Source: Allobosea lathyri
Lineage (GTDB): Bacteria > Pseudomonadota > Alphaproteobacteria > Rhizobiales > Beijerinckiaceae
Assembly (NCBI RefSeq): GCF_900108245.1
Contig: NZ_FNUY01000002.1
Location: 558,001 to 622,000 of the forward strand
Direction: 5' to 3'
DNA: 64,000 nucleotides
Shown: positions 57,224-64,000 of the stretch, in pieces
Layout of the letters: each line of letters opens with the position of its first letter
Position numbering within the stretch: the first letter of the stretch is position 1
Translations under genes and position numbers: made by a program
The notes under the pieces: model-generated
Told to the model about the DNA's origin: nothing
The model's database searches: none
The model's input: only the letters and a program-made list of their open reading frames with translations

Positions 57224-57933
57224 GAGACGGTCTCGGGCAGCAGGGATTTCGCGGTGCCGGTCTTTCTGGAACCGCCCCGCGCCGCGAGCACGCTTTCAAG
57301 CCAGCGCGATGCGAATGACAGCGTCGAACAGAGCAGGAAGTAGATCACCAGCACGAAGGCGTAGACCTGGAATGCCGGGTCGATGCCCTGCATGACGGTA
57401 GTGCGCTCGACGACGAGACGGCTGATCTGCAGGAATTCCGGCACGCCGACGAGGGCGCCCAATGTGGTCGACTGCACCAGCAGGGTCAGCAGGCCGGCAA
57501 AGGCCGGGATGATCGCCCGCATCGCCTGCGGGAGGAGGATCTGGATGAAGATTTCCGGCTCGGTCATGCCAAGCGCGCGCGCGCTCTGGGCCTGATGCCT
57601 GGGCACGCCCAGCAGACCGCCGCGCACGATTTCGGCGCCATTGGCACCACCCCAGAGCGAGAGCCCGATCACGGCTGCCGCATAGGGAGTGAGTTGCAGG
57701 CCGAAGAGAGGCGCGCCGAAGAAGATGAAGAAGATATTCACGATCAGCGGCACGGCCCGCAGCAATTCGACATAGCCGCGCACGACAAGGCGCAGCAGGC
57801 GCGAGCGGGTGACGGCGAGCGTGCCGAGAATGAAGCCGATGATCGTCGAGGCGATCAGTGTGACGACGCCGATCTGCAGCGTCGCAAGCAGGCCCCGCAG
57901 GAAGAGCGGCATGTTGTCGAGGATGAGGCTCAT
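57220..57933 (-). CDS. Amino-acid ABC transporter permease (HisM/GlnP type), second
   Basis: 237 residues from ATG 57933, overlapping the previous permease stop; the open extension to 58680 is a shadow of the first permease. Five helices, with LLRAVPLIVNIFFIFFGAPLFG and EAA loop QSARALGMTEPEIFIQILLPQAMRAIIPAF. Forms the membrane channel with its partner. A C-terminal hydrophilic tail of about 20 residues ends at the ATPase start. Confidence 0.93.
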   Translation of the reverse strand: MSLILDNMPLFLRGLLATLQIGVVTLIASTIIGFILGTLAVTRSRLLRLVVRGYVELLRAVPLIVNIFFIFFGAPLFGLQLTPYAAAVIGLSLWGGANGAEIVRGGLLGVPRHQAQSARALGMTEPEIFIQILLPQAMRAIIPAFAGLLTLLVQSTTLGALVGVPEFLQISRLVVERTTVMQGIDPAFQVYAFVLVIYFLLCSTLSFASRWLESVLAARGGSRKTGTAKSLLPETVS

Positions 57934-58592
57934 ATGCGGAATGGCCTCTGCAAGACGTATTCGAGCCAGTTCGCAGCCGCAGACAGCAGGAAGACAAGGG
58001 CGACATAGACGACGAGCAGGACGGAAAACATTTCGAGCATGCGGAAGTCCATCGCCATCTTGTCGACGGCGACGAAGGTCAGTTCCATCAGGCCGATGGC
58101 CTGCAGCATGGCGCTGTTCTTGAGTAGGGAGACGCATGTGTTGAGCATGCTGGGCAAGGCAACGCGCAAGCCCAGCGGCAGCCCGACCAGCGCGAGGAAT
58201 TGCCATTTTCCAAGGCCAAGCGCGGTTCCCGCCTCGTGCAGATCCTTGCCGACGGTGGCAAGTCCGCCGCGAAGGCTCTCGATGTGGAAGGCTGCTGCCC
58301 ATAGCGCGAGCGAGACGACGCCGGCCCAGAACAATGGCAATGTCAGCCCCAGCGCCGGCAGGCCGAAGACGATGAAGAACATCTGCACGAGCAGCGGCGT
58401 GTTGCGCATGAACTCGACATAAAACCACAGCAGCGGCGACAGAAACGGGATGCGCAGATAGCGGATCGTGGCGCCGAAGACCCCGAGTGCGAACGCGATC
58501 AGCATCGCTATGGCACTGACCTCGATCGTCACCAGAAGCCCGCGCCAGAGCGCGGGCAACTGCTTGGCGAGATAGGCGGGATCGAAATCCAC
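57930..58592 (-). CDS. Amino-acid ABC transporter permease (HisM/GlnP type), first
   Basis: 220 residues starting MDFDPAYLAKQLPALWRGLL. Five helices with the family segments FYVEFMRNTPLLVQMFFIVFGLP and the EAA loop EAGTALGLGKWQFLALVGLPLGLRVALPSM. Heteromeric partner of the next permease; ATGA overlap shows coupling. Confidence 0.93.
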   Translation of the reverse strand: MDFDPAYLAKQLPALWRGLLVTIEVSAIAMLIAFALGVFGATIRYLRIPFLSPLLWFYVEFMRNTPLLVQMFFIVFGLPALGLTLPLFWAGVVSLALWAAAFHIESLRGGLATVGKDLHEAGTALGLGKWQFLALVGLPLGLRVALPSMLNTCVSLLKNSAMLQAIGLMELTFVAVDKMAMDFRMLEMFSVLLVVYVALVFLLSAAANWLEYVLQRPFRI

Positions 58593-58625
58593 GGCGCGCT
58601 CCCGGTTTCGTCGGTTGCCGGCGGC

Positions 58626-59462
58626 TCAACCTTCGGGCGGGAACGGCGCGGGCGGAAACAGGGTCTTGTAGAAATCCCACTTGTCCTGCGAGACCCAGGT
58701 TTCGATCCAGGGGCCATAACGCTTCTCAGTGGCCATGCGAGCCATGGTCGCGTTGAGATAGGCCAGCCATTCCGGCTCGTTCTTGCGAACGCCGACACCA
58801 CCGACGGACACGGCGAAGGGCTCGCCGACAAGGCGCACGCTCGGGTCCTTCTCGGCGATGACCTTGAGCGTGGCGACATCGGCCGCCATCACATCGGCCC
58901 GCTTCTGCTTGAGGGCCTGCAGCGCGTCGGAGATCGAGTTCAGCCGCAACGTCTTGACGTCGGGCTCCTTGGCGTCGAACCAGGCGGCTTGCGTCGTGCC
59001 CTTGAGCATCGCCACCATCTCTGCCTTCTTCACGTCGGCGAGTTTGGTGACGGGCGAATCCTTCAGCACGAGCAGATCGCTGCCGCCCCAGTTGTAAGGC
59101 GTCGCATAGTCGATGACCCGGGCGCGCTCCGCCGTCTTGCCCAAGGTCGCGATCAGCATATCGACCTTGCCACCGGTCAATTGGGGAATGCGGTTTTCCG
59201 CCGTCACGCAGATCATGGCGGCCTTATCGGGCGAGCCGAAAGCCCAGGCGGCGATCTGCTTGGCCATTTCGACCTCGATGCCGGCGAACTGGCCTTTCTG
59301 GTCCTGGAAACCGTATGGCGGCTGGTCGCAGCGGACGCCGACACGCAGTTCGCCCTGGGCCTTGATCGCGGCGGGCAGAGGCGGCAGGTCCTGCGCTTTG
59401 GCGGGTGCTCCAGCGAGAAGCCCGGCGGTTGCGAGGCAGATGGACAAGGCACGTCTCAACAT
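58626..59462 (-). CDS. Amino-acid ABC transporter substrate-binding protein (family 3)
   Basis: 278 residues with a signal peptide of about 23 residues (…LLAGAPAKAQ). Family 3: ELRVGVRCDQPPYGFQDQKGQFAGIEVEMAKQIA, GKVDMLIATLGKTAERARVIDYATPY and KSVGG-like VSVGGVGVRKNE end. The binding motif GVRCDQPPYGF has a Cys not usual at this place. First gene of the ABC operon, transcribed away from nothing in particular: argH lies upstream on the same strand, 104 bases before. Confidence 0.93.
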   Translation of the reverse strand: MLRRALSICLATAGLLAGAPAKAQDLPPLPAAIKAQGELRVGVRCDQPPYGFQDQKGQFAGIEVEMAKQIAAWAFGSPDKAAMICVTAENRIPQLTGGKVDMLIATLGKTAERARVIDYATPYNWGGSDLLVLKDSPVTKLADVKKAEMVAMLKGTTQAAWFDAKEPDVKTLRLNSISDALQALKQKRADVMAADVATLKVIAEKDPSVRLVGEPFAVSVGGVGVRKNEPEWLAYLNATMARMATEKRYGPWIETWVSQDKWDFYKTLFPPAPFPPEG

Positions 59463-59566
59463 GTCGGCTTCTCCTGCTAGGGTGAGTGGATCAGGCTATG
59501 CGGCGTAGATCGCGTCCTTGGTGGCAGCGGCTGGCCGGTCGGCAGATGCGCGTGGGCGGTAGCCGG

Positions 59567-61099
59567 TCATGGTCTGCCTGCCCGGCGCGAGGGCGCGGCA
59601 AACGACGATGGATCGGCCAAAAGCTGGAGCCTAGCTGCAAGCGCCTCTGCCGCCCCATCCAGCCGCGAAGCCCGCTCTGCCCTGGCGGCAACGTCGCGCG
59701 CGAGCACAAGGCGGGCCTCAGTGACCATTCGCGCGACTTCGGACGGAGCCGTTCCGCCAACGGTCCGGCGCGCCATCACCGCCTGGCGCGGGTCGAGGCA
59801 GGCACGAACGAAACTGTCGTCGATACCGAGCTTGTGCCCCAGGATCGGCTCGGCGATCCGCTCGACGAAAGCGGCATCGATCTCATTTGCGCCGAGACCT
59901 TGCGCGAGCGCTGCCCGCACCATGGCTCCGACCACATGGTGGGCCTGGCGAAACGGCAGGCCGGCATCGCGGACGAGCCCGTCTGCAAGGTCCGTCGCCG
60001 TCGAGAAGTTCGCGCTGCAACGCTTCTCCAGCAATTCGACACGGGGAGCCGCGCTCTCGACGATGCGCGCGAACAGAGCGAGGTCGCCGGGCACCCGCGC
60101 AAGTGCAAGCCAGAGATCGTCGAGCCCCTCGCGGATGGCATCGAGCGAGATCGAGAAATTCGTGCCGCGCGCCGCCGCAAGTGTCGAAGTCAGGGCGCCG
60201 ATGGTGCGGGCGGCTTCCGCGCGCAGATATTCGAGCGCGATCGGATTCTTCTTCTGCGGCATGATGCTGGACGTGCCGGCGATGCGGTCGGGAAGCATGA
60301 TCGCGCCGAACTCGTCGGTGAAGCCGACATAGAGATCCTGTACGGCGCGGCTCCATGTGATCGAGAGCGTGGTCGCGGCAAAGAGCAGTTCCATGGCGAA
60401 GTCGCGCGAGGCGACGGCATCGAGGCATGAGGTCGCGACCCGCGAGAACCCCAGCAGGCCGGCGGTCAGTTCGCGGTCGATCGCGAAGGAGGTCCCGCCG
60501 AGCGCCGCCGCCCCCAGGCTGCAGGCGTCGATCCGCGCATAGGCATCGTTGAAGCGGGCGGCGTCACGCTCGAGCGCAGTGGCCAGCGACACCATCTGAT
60601 AGCCGAAGGTGATCGGCTGAGCCGGCTGCAGATGCGTGTAGCCGGGGACTATCGTCTCGAGATGAGCCTCCGCCTTGTCGAGCAGGGCTGCACGGGCCTC
60701 GTCGAGGGCAGCTGTGATGGCGAGCCAGTGACGCCGGGCCTGCATCCGGTGAAGCGTCGCGCCGATGTCGTTGCGGCTGCGCGCGATATGGATGCGCCCA
60801 GCGAGGTCGGCTCCCGCGATCTCGGCCAGCCGGGCCTCGAAGGCCAGATAGGGGTCTTCTAGATCGGGATCGGTCGGCAGCGCCGTTCGCCCTTCCGCCG
60901 CGATCTTTTGCAAGGCGGCTGCGATTTCCTGCGCCATCTCGGGCGCGAGAATGCCGGTCTCCGCGAGCATCACCAGATGCGCCTGGTTCAACGCGCACAT
61001 GTCGCGGAAGTCCGCATCGCCTGCCCCGGCGATGGACGGGGCATAGATCAGGCTCCGGATCTCCTCGATCGGACCTTCGCTGAGCCGGCCACCGGACAT
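59567..61099 (-). CDS. ArgH-family C-N lyase, atypical argininosuccinate lyase paralogue
   Basis: 510 residues, longer than the usual 460. Fumarase/aspartase superfamily blocks: HIARSRND (104-111; HTARSRND is usual), GYTHLQPAQP with base His156, and GTSSIMPQKKNP (275-286) with catalytic Ser278. The N-terminal WGGRF of housekeeping ArgH is missing, and KKNP is followed by I where D or G is usual. It may act on another N-succinyl-type amino acid, as does the ArgH-related EDDS lyase of Chelativorans. Next to an amino-acid importer; tandem LacI boxes lie 60 bases before its start. Confidence 0.88.
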   Translation of the reverse strand: MSGGRLSEGPIEEIRSLIYAPSIAGAGDADFRDMCALNQAHLVMLAETGILAPEMAQEIAAALQKIAAEGRTALPTDPDLEDPYLAFEARLAEIAGADLAGRIHIARSRNDIGATLHRMQARRHWLAITAALDEARAALLDKAEAHLETIVPGYTHLQPAQPITFGYQMVSLATALERDAARFNDAYARIDACSLGAAALGGTSFAIDRELTAGLLGFSRVATSCLDAVASRDFAMELLFAATTLSITWSRAVQDLYVGFTDEFGAIMLPDRIAGTSSIMPQKKNPIALEYLRAEAARTIGALTSTLAAARGTNFSISLDAIREGLDDLWLALARVPGDLALFARIVESAAPRVELLEKRCSANFSTATDLADGLVRDAGLPFRQAHHVVGAMVRAALAQGLGANEIDAAFVERIAEPILGHKLGIDDSFVRACLDPRQAVMARRTVGGTAPSEVARMVTEARLVLARDVAARAERASRLDGAAEALAARLQLLADPSSFAAPSRRAGRP

Positions 61100-61158
61100 G
61101 ACGTCGTCCCCAATTCGTAGCGGTTGTCGAAACGCGTATGATCGTTAGGATCACTCGC

Positions 61159-61186
61159 GTAATCGATTTACGCAATCGATTACATG
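61159..61186. promoter_or_regulatory. Tandem LacI-type operator between argH paralogue and lacI
   Basis: GTAATCGATTTAC followed by GCAATCGATTACATG: two overlapping boxes with AATCGATT cores typical of LacI/GalR operators. 27 of 28 bases recur at 62325-62352. Confidence 0.8.
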
Positions 61187-61271
61187 CTGAAGAATCGGCG
61201 TCGTCAAGAGCAGCCGGCAAAATTCGGGGAGGCGCGCATGGGCGCTGCTCACCCTCACGGAGAGACCTCAC

Positions 61272-62285
61272 ATGCGCCGCCCAACAATGGACGATGTCGC
61301 ACGCAGCGCCGGCGTCTCGAAGGCAACCGTGTCCCGCGTTCTTGCCGGCATTGCCAACGGCGCCACGGAGGCGACGGCCCAGCATGTTCGCCAGGTCGCC
61401 AGCGACCTCGGCTATGTCGTCAATTCGCTCGCCTCGAGCCTGCGCAGCCGGCAGAGCTTCACCATCGGTCTGGTCATCGCCGATGTCTCGAACCCATTTT
61501 TCGGCAACATCGCCAGCGGCGTCGAGGCCCGCCTGTCCGAGACGGGCTACAGCGTCATTCTCGGCAATAGCGGCAATCGGCTTGAGCGGGAAAAGGCGAT
61601 CGTGCGGCTTCTTGTCGAAAAGCAGATCGATGGCCTCATCGTCGCCCCCTCGACTGAGACGGGCGACCATTTGCGCGAGGCGCAGGAGCGCGGAGCCCGT
61701 CTCGTGCTGGTCGATTCGCAGATTTCGGCGGTGGCTGCGGACACGGTCGCGATCGACAATCGCGCCGCCGCCCGCGCCGCCGTCGAACATCTCCTGGCGC
61801 TCGGCCATCGCCGCATCGCGATCGTCTCGGGCCCTCTGACGGCAGCGTTCGATATCGAGCGCCTCGATGGCTATCGCGACGCACTGCAGGCCCATGGCAT
61901 CGCGCCTGCGCCCGATCTGGTCCTCGTCGGCGATCTCGGTCCCGATGGCGGCCGCAAGGCCGCCGATGCGATCGTCGGCATGGCGGAACGGCCGACAGCA
62001 GCCTTCGTCACCAACAACATGATGACGCTCGGCCTGCTTGTCGGCTTCTCCGAGCTTCGCCTGCAGATTCCCGAGGATGTTTCGGTGATCGCCTTCGACG
62101 ATCAGGACTGGTATTCGATCTGCCGCCCGCCCCTGACCGGAATGGTCAATCCGGGCTATGAAATGGGGCGAATGGCGGCGGAACGTCTGCTTCGCGCCAT
62201 CGATTCAACCCAGCCCCTGCCGCCCGAACGCATCCTGCTGCCATACGCCCTGAAGGAGCGCGAAAGCGTTCGTGACCTGCGTTAG
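61272..62285 (+). CDS. LacI family transcriptional regulator
   Basis: 337 residues. Helix-turn-helix at 4-25 (PTMDDVARSAGVSKATVSRVL) with hinge helix NSLASSLRSRQS, then a periplasmic-binding-like effector domain (IGLVIADVSNPFFGNIASGVE, ALGHRRIAIVSG, SVIAFDDQDWY). Represses by binding palindromes with a central CG; both copies of AATCGATT repeats flank this gene, so it probably regulates itself, the argH paralogue and the SDR-cyclase genes. The effector is unknown. Confidence 0.95.
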   Translation: MRRPTMDDVARSAGVSKATVSRVLAGIANGATEATAQHVRQVASDLGYVVNSLASSLRSRQSFTIGLVIADVSNPFFGNIASGVEARLSETGYSVILGNSGNRLEREKAIVRLLVEKQIDGLIVAPSTETGDHLREAQERGARLVLVDSQISAVAADTVAIDNRAAARAAVEHLLALGHRRIAIVSGPLTAAFDIERLDGYRDALQAHGIAPAPDLVLVGDLGPDGGRKAADAIVGMAERPTAAFVTNNMMTLGLLVGFSELRLQIPEDVSVIAFDDQDWYSICRPPLTGMVNPGYEMGRMAAERLLRAIDSTQPLPPERILLPYALKERESVRDLR

Positions 62286-62324
62286 AGCCGCCCTCACCCG
62301 CATTTGACAGCGCGACCTTGTCAT

Positions 62325-62352
62325 GTAATCGATTTACGTAATCGATTACATG
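62325..62352. promoter_or_regulatory. Tandem LacI-type operator upstream of the SDR gene
   Basis: GTAATCGATTTAC and GTAATCGATTACATG, almost identical to 61159-61186, 37 bases before the SDR start. Indicates that the neighbouring LacI controls this operon. Confidence 0.82.
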
Positions 62353-62388
62353 TTGCAGCCGACATAGCTGCGACGGAAGGGCGACGTG

Positions 62389-63174
62389 ATGACCCGGCGG
62401 CTTGACGGCAAGATCGCAATCCTGATCGGCGCAGCCTTGGGGATCGGCAAGGGCATCGCGGCAAAGCTCGTCGCCGAGGGAGCGGAACTCGTCGTCGGAG
62501 ACCGCAATGTCGAGGCGGGCCTCGCCACGATCAAGGAACTCGGCTTGCAGGAAGATCGGTTCTTCGCGGTCGACGCCTCGCAGGAGATCGACCTCGAGCA
62601 GCTTGCGGCGATCGTGCTCGGCCGCTTCGGCAGGATCGACATTCTCGTCCAGAATGCCGGCATCTACCCGTTTTCGCTCATCGGCGACACCTCCGTCGCG
62701 CAATGGGATCACGTGCTGGCGGTCAATCTGCGCAGCGCATTCGTCGCGACGCGCGCCTGCCTGGCGCCGATGAAAGCCCAGAATCAGGGCCGGATGATCT
62801 TCACCTCCTCCATCACGGGCCCGAGGGTCGTCAGCCACGGCCTGGCCGCCTACGCATCGGCAAAGGCCGGCATCAACGGCTTCATCAAGGCTGCGGCACT
62901 GGAATTCGCCGCCCACGGCATCACCGTGAACGGGGTCGAGCCCGGGAACATCCTGACCGAGGGGCTGCAAAGCGACCGCTCGCCGGAATTCATAGAAAGC
63001 ATGCACCGCTCGATTCCGATGGGCCGGCTGGGCCTGCCCAGCGACATCGCCAATGCGGTCGCCTTCCTGGCCTCCGAAGAAGCCTCATACATCACCGGCA
63101 CGACCATCATCGTCGATGGCGGCCAGACCTTGCCGGAGAGCAAGGACTTCCTCGACCCCGCAACCTGGCATTGA
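62389..63174 (+). CDS. SDR family oxidoreductase
   Basis: 261 residues from ATG 62389 (GTG 62386 directly before is possible; GGAAGGG precedes both). Cofactor motif IGAALGIGKG (TGxxxGIG is usual, so Thr is replaced), NNAG-like QNAGIYP, catalytic Ser in FTSSITGP and YASAKAG (YxxxK). The Asp in VGDRN suggests NAD(H). Oxidises an alcohol or reduces a carbonyl of unknown identity. Shares an operator with the lacI-argH region and precedes a cyclase-family gene by 48 bases. Confidence 0.93.
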   Translation: MTRRLDGKIAILIGAALGIGKGIAAKLVAEGAELVVGDRNVEAGLATIKELGLQEDRFFAVDASQEIDLEQLAAIVLGRFGRIDILVQNAGIYPFSLIGDTSVAQWDHVLAVNLRSAFVATRACLAPMKAQNQGRMIFTSSITGPRVVSHGLAAYASAKAGINGFIKAAALEFAAHGITVNGVEPGNILTEGLQSDRSPEFIESMHRSIPMGRLGLPSDIANAVAFLASEEASYITGTTIIVDGGQTLPESKDFLDPATWH

Positions 63175-63222
63175 AACACTCGCGGGCAATCGAGGAATTG
63201 CGACCAGCCGAAGGAGCGTAAG

Positions 63223-64000
63223 ATGACGTTCTTGCCTGACGAGACAGTGGCCGAAAAGGCCTTGCCTGACGCGACCTTGCCGGGGCTCTGGCCGCTGGTT
63301 CGGATATTGCGGACATGCCGCTTCGTCGATCTGACGCACGGATTCTCGGCGGAGACGCCCCATAGTCCGGATTTCGGACCCGCTCGCATCAAACAGCTCT
63401 ATGGCTATGAGGACGAGCTGAATGGCCGCCCGGCTGGCTTCCTCGCGCATGAATTCAGCTTCGCCGGACAATATGGCACGCATGTCGACCCGCCCGGCCA
63501 TTTCCACCGCGGCATGCGGCTTCTCGATGAACTGCCGGTGGCGGAGATGGTGCTGCCGCTGGCGGTGCTGGACATCACGGCGGCGGTTGAGCGCGATCCC
63601 GACAGTTGCGTGGGACTGGCCGATCTGGAGCGCTGGGAGAATGTGCATGGCCGCGTTCCAGCCGGCGCTTTCGTGGCGTTGCGCAGCGGCTGGTCGCGAC
63701 GCTGGCCAAGTCAGGAGCACATGCTGAACCGGGACGCCGCCGGCATACGGCACTCACCCGGCTGGAGCCTGGCTGTGTTGCGCAAATTGTTCGAGGAGCG
63801 CGGCATCGCCGCTTGCGGACACGAAACGATCGACACCGATCCGGGCCTGACCCTGAGCCTCACGGGCGAAGGGCCGCTGGAACGCTATGTGCTCGGGCGC
63901 GACCGCTGGCAGATCGAATTGATGGCCAATCTCGATGAGGTTCCGGAGGCCGGTGCGATGCTGGTGGCGAGCTGGCCGAAGGCCATCGGAGCCTCGGGAT
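63223..64000 (+). CDS. Cyclase family protein (kynurenine formamidase-like), truncated by window
   Basis: 259 codons are visible from ATG 63223 (AAGGAGCGTAAG before it); the stop lies beyond the window. PF04199-type motif QYGTHVDPPGHFHRG supplies the HxGTHxDxPxH-like metal site, with an earlier FVDLTHGFS and later CGHETIDTDPG. Members are metal-dependent amidases/lactone hydrolases such as kynurenine formamidase and isatin hydrolase. With the upstream SDR, an oxidation followed by ring or amide hydrolysis is plausible. The N-terminus contains a short repeated TTGCCTGACG. Confidence 0.88.
   Translation, partial: MTFLPDETVAEKALPDATLPGLWPLVRILRTCRFVDLTHGFSAETPHSPDFGPARIKQLYGYEDELNGRPAGFLAHEFSFAGQYGTHVDPPGHFHRGMRLLDELPVAEMVLPLAVLDITAAVERDPDSCVGLADLERWENVHGRVPAGAFVALRSGWSRRWPSQEHMLNRDAAGIRHSPGWSLAVLRKLFEERGIAACGHETIDTDPGLTLSLTGEGPLERYVLGRDRWQIELMANLDEVPEAGAMLVASWPKAIGASG

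Overview
The window is GC-rich chromosomal DNA (roughly 65% G+C by eye) from an alphaproteobacterium of the order Hyphomicrobiales (Rhizobiales). A Bosea-like genome is my best guess, made from protein style and not from a database search. Supporting markers are the divK-pleD pair, a zinc-ribbon DinB, the DUF1849 envelope protein EipB, the clpS-clpA pair, kdsA close to eno, an ECF41 sigma factor with carboxymuconolactone decarboxylase genes, and dispersed intergenic palindromes of rhizobial type. I see no insertion sequence, prophage, CRISPR array, rRNA or tRNA.

Regions: (1) 1-5.9 kb holds core genes: the end of rpmG, divK-pleD signalling, a DUF3572 gene coupled to dinB, and eipB. (2) 6.1-13.4 kb holds RidA, a glycerophosphodiesterase, a FemAB-like acyltransferase, a HIT protein, an ECF41 module (its probable promoter, two CMD proteins and SigJ), and azlCD. 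(3) 13.4-26.4 kb is housekeeping: clpA/clpS, kdsA, an MFS exporter, queF, two tiny membrane proteins beside an AT-rich patch, eno, transporters, tgt, an ArsC-like reductase and a GST. (4) 26.5-36.6 kb is a carboxylate-use locus: a YncE-like propeller protein, a large FAD/Fe-S 2-hydroxyacid dehydrogenase, a TctABC transporter, a GntR regulator and a serine-glyoxylate-type aminotransferase. (5) 37.2-45.2 kb is a run of three luciferase-like flavin monooxygenases, a GNAT acetyltransferase, a fused permease-ATPase and two paralogous amino-acid-binding proteins. It resembles the Bacillus ytmI (S-(2-succino)cysteine / S-alkylcysteine salvage) operon. (6) 46-64 kb is a catabolic region: RidA, DadA-like FAD oxidase, peptide-type ABC transporter, Gfo/Idh, a second DadA-like oxidase, IclR, a polar amino-acid ABC transporter, an atypical ArgH-family lyase, LacI, SDR and a cyclase-family hydrolase.

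The least conventional part is regions 5-6. Together they carry the kinds of enzyme used to dismantle N- or S-substituted amino acids: flavin monooxygenases, FAD amine oxidases with RidA, an ArgH-type C-N lyase, and peptide-type and amino-acid-type importers. Two sets of repeated operator-like sequences tie parts of region 6 together. ATTCCGATAWWCGG-like sites lie at the ridA2/dadA operon and at the iclR/dadA2 divergon. Near-identical tandem AATCGATT boxes lie between argH and lacI and again before the SDR-cyclase genes. The substrates are unknown, and the proposed pathways are inference.
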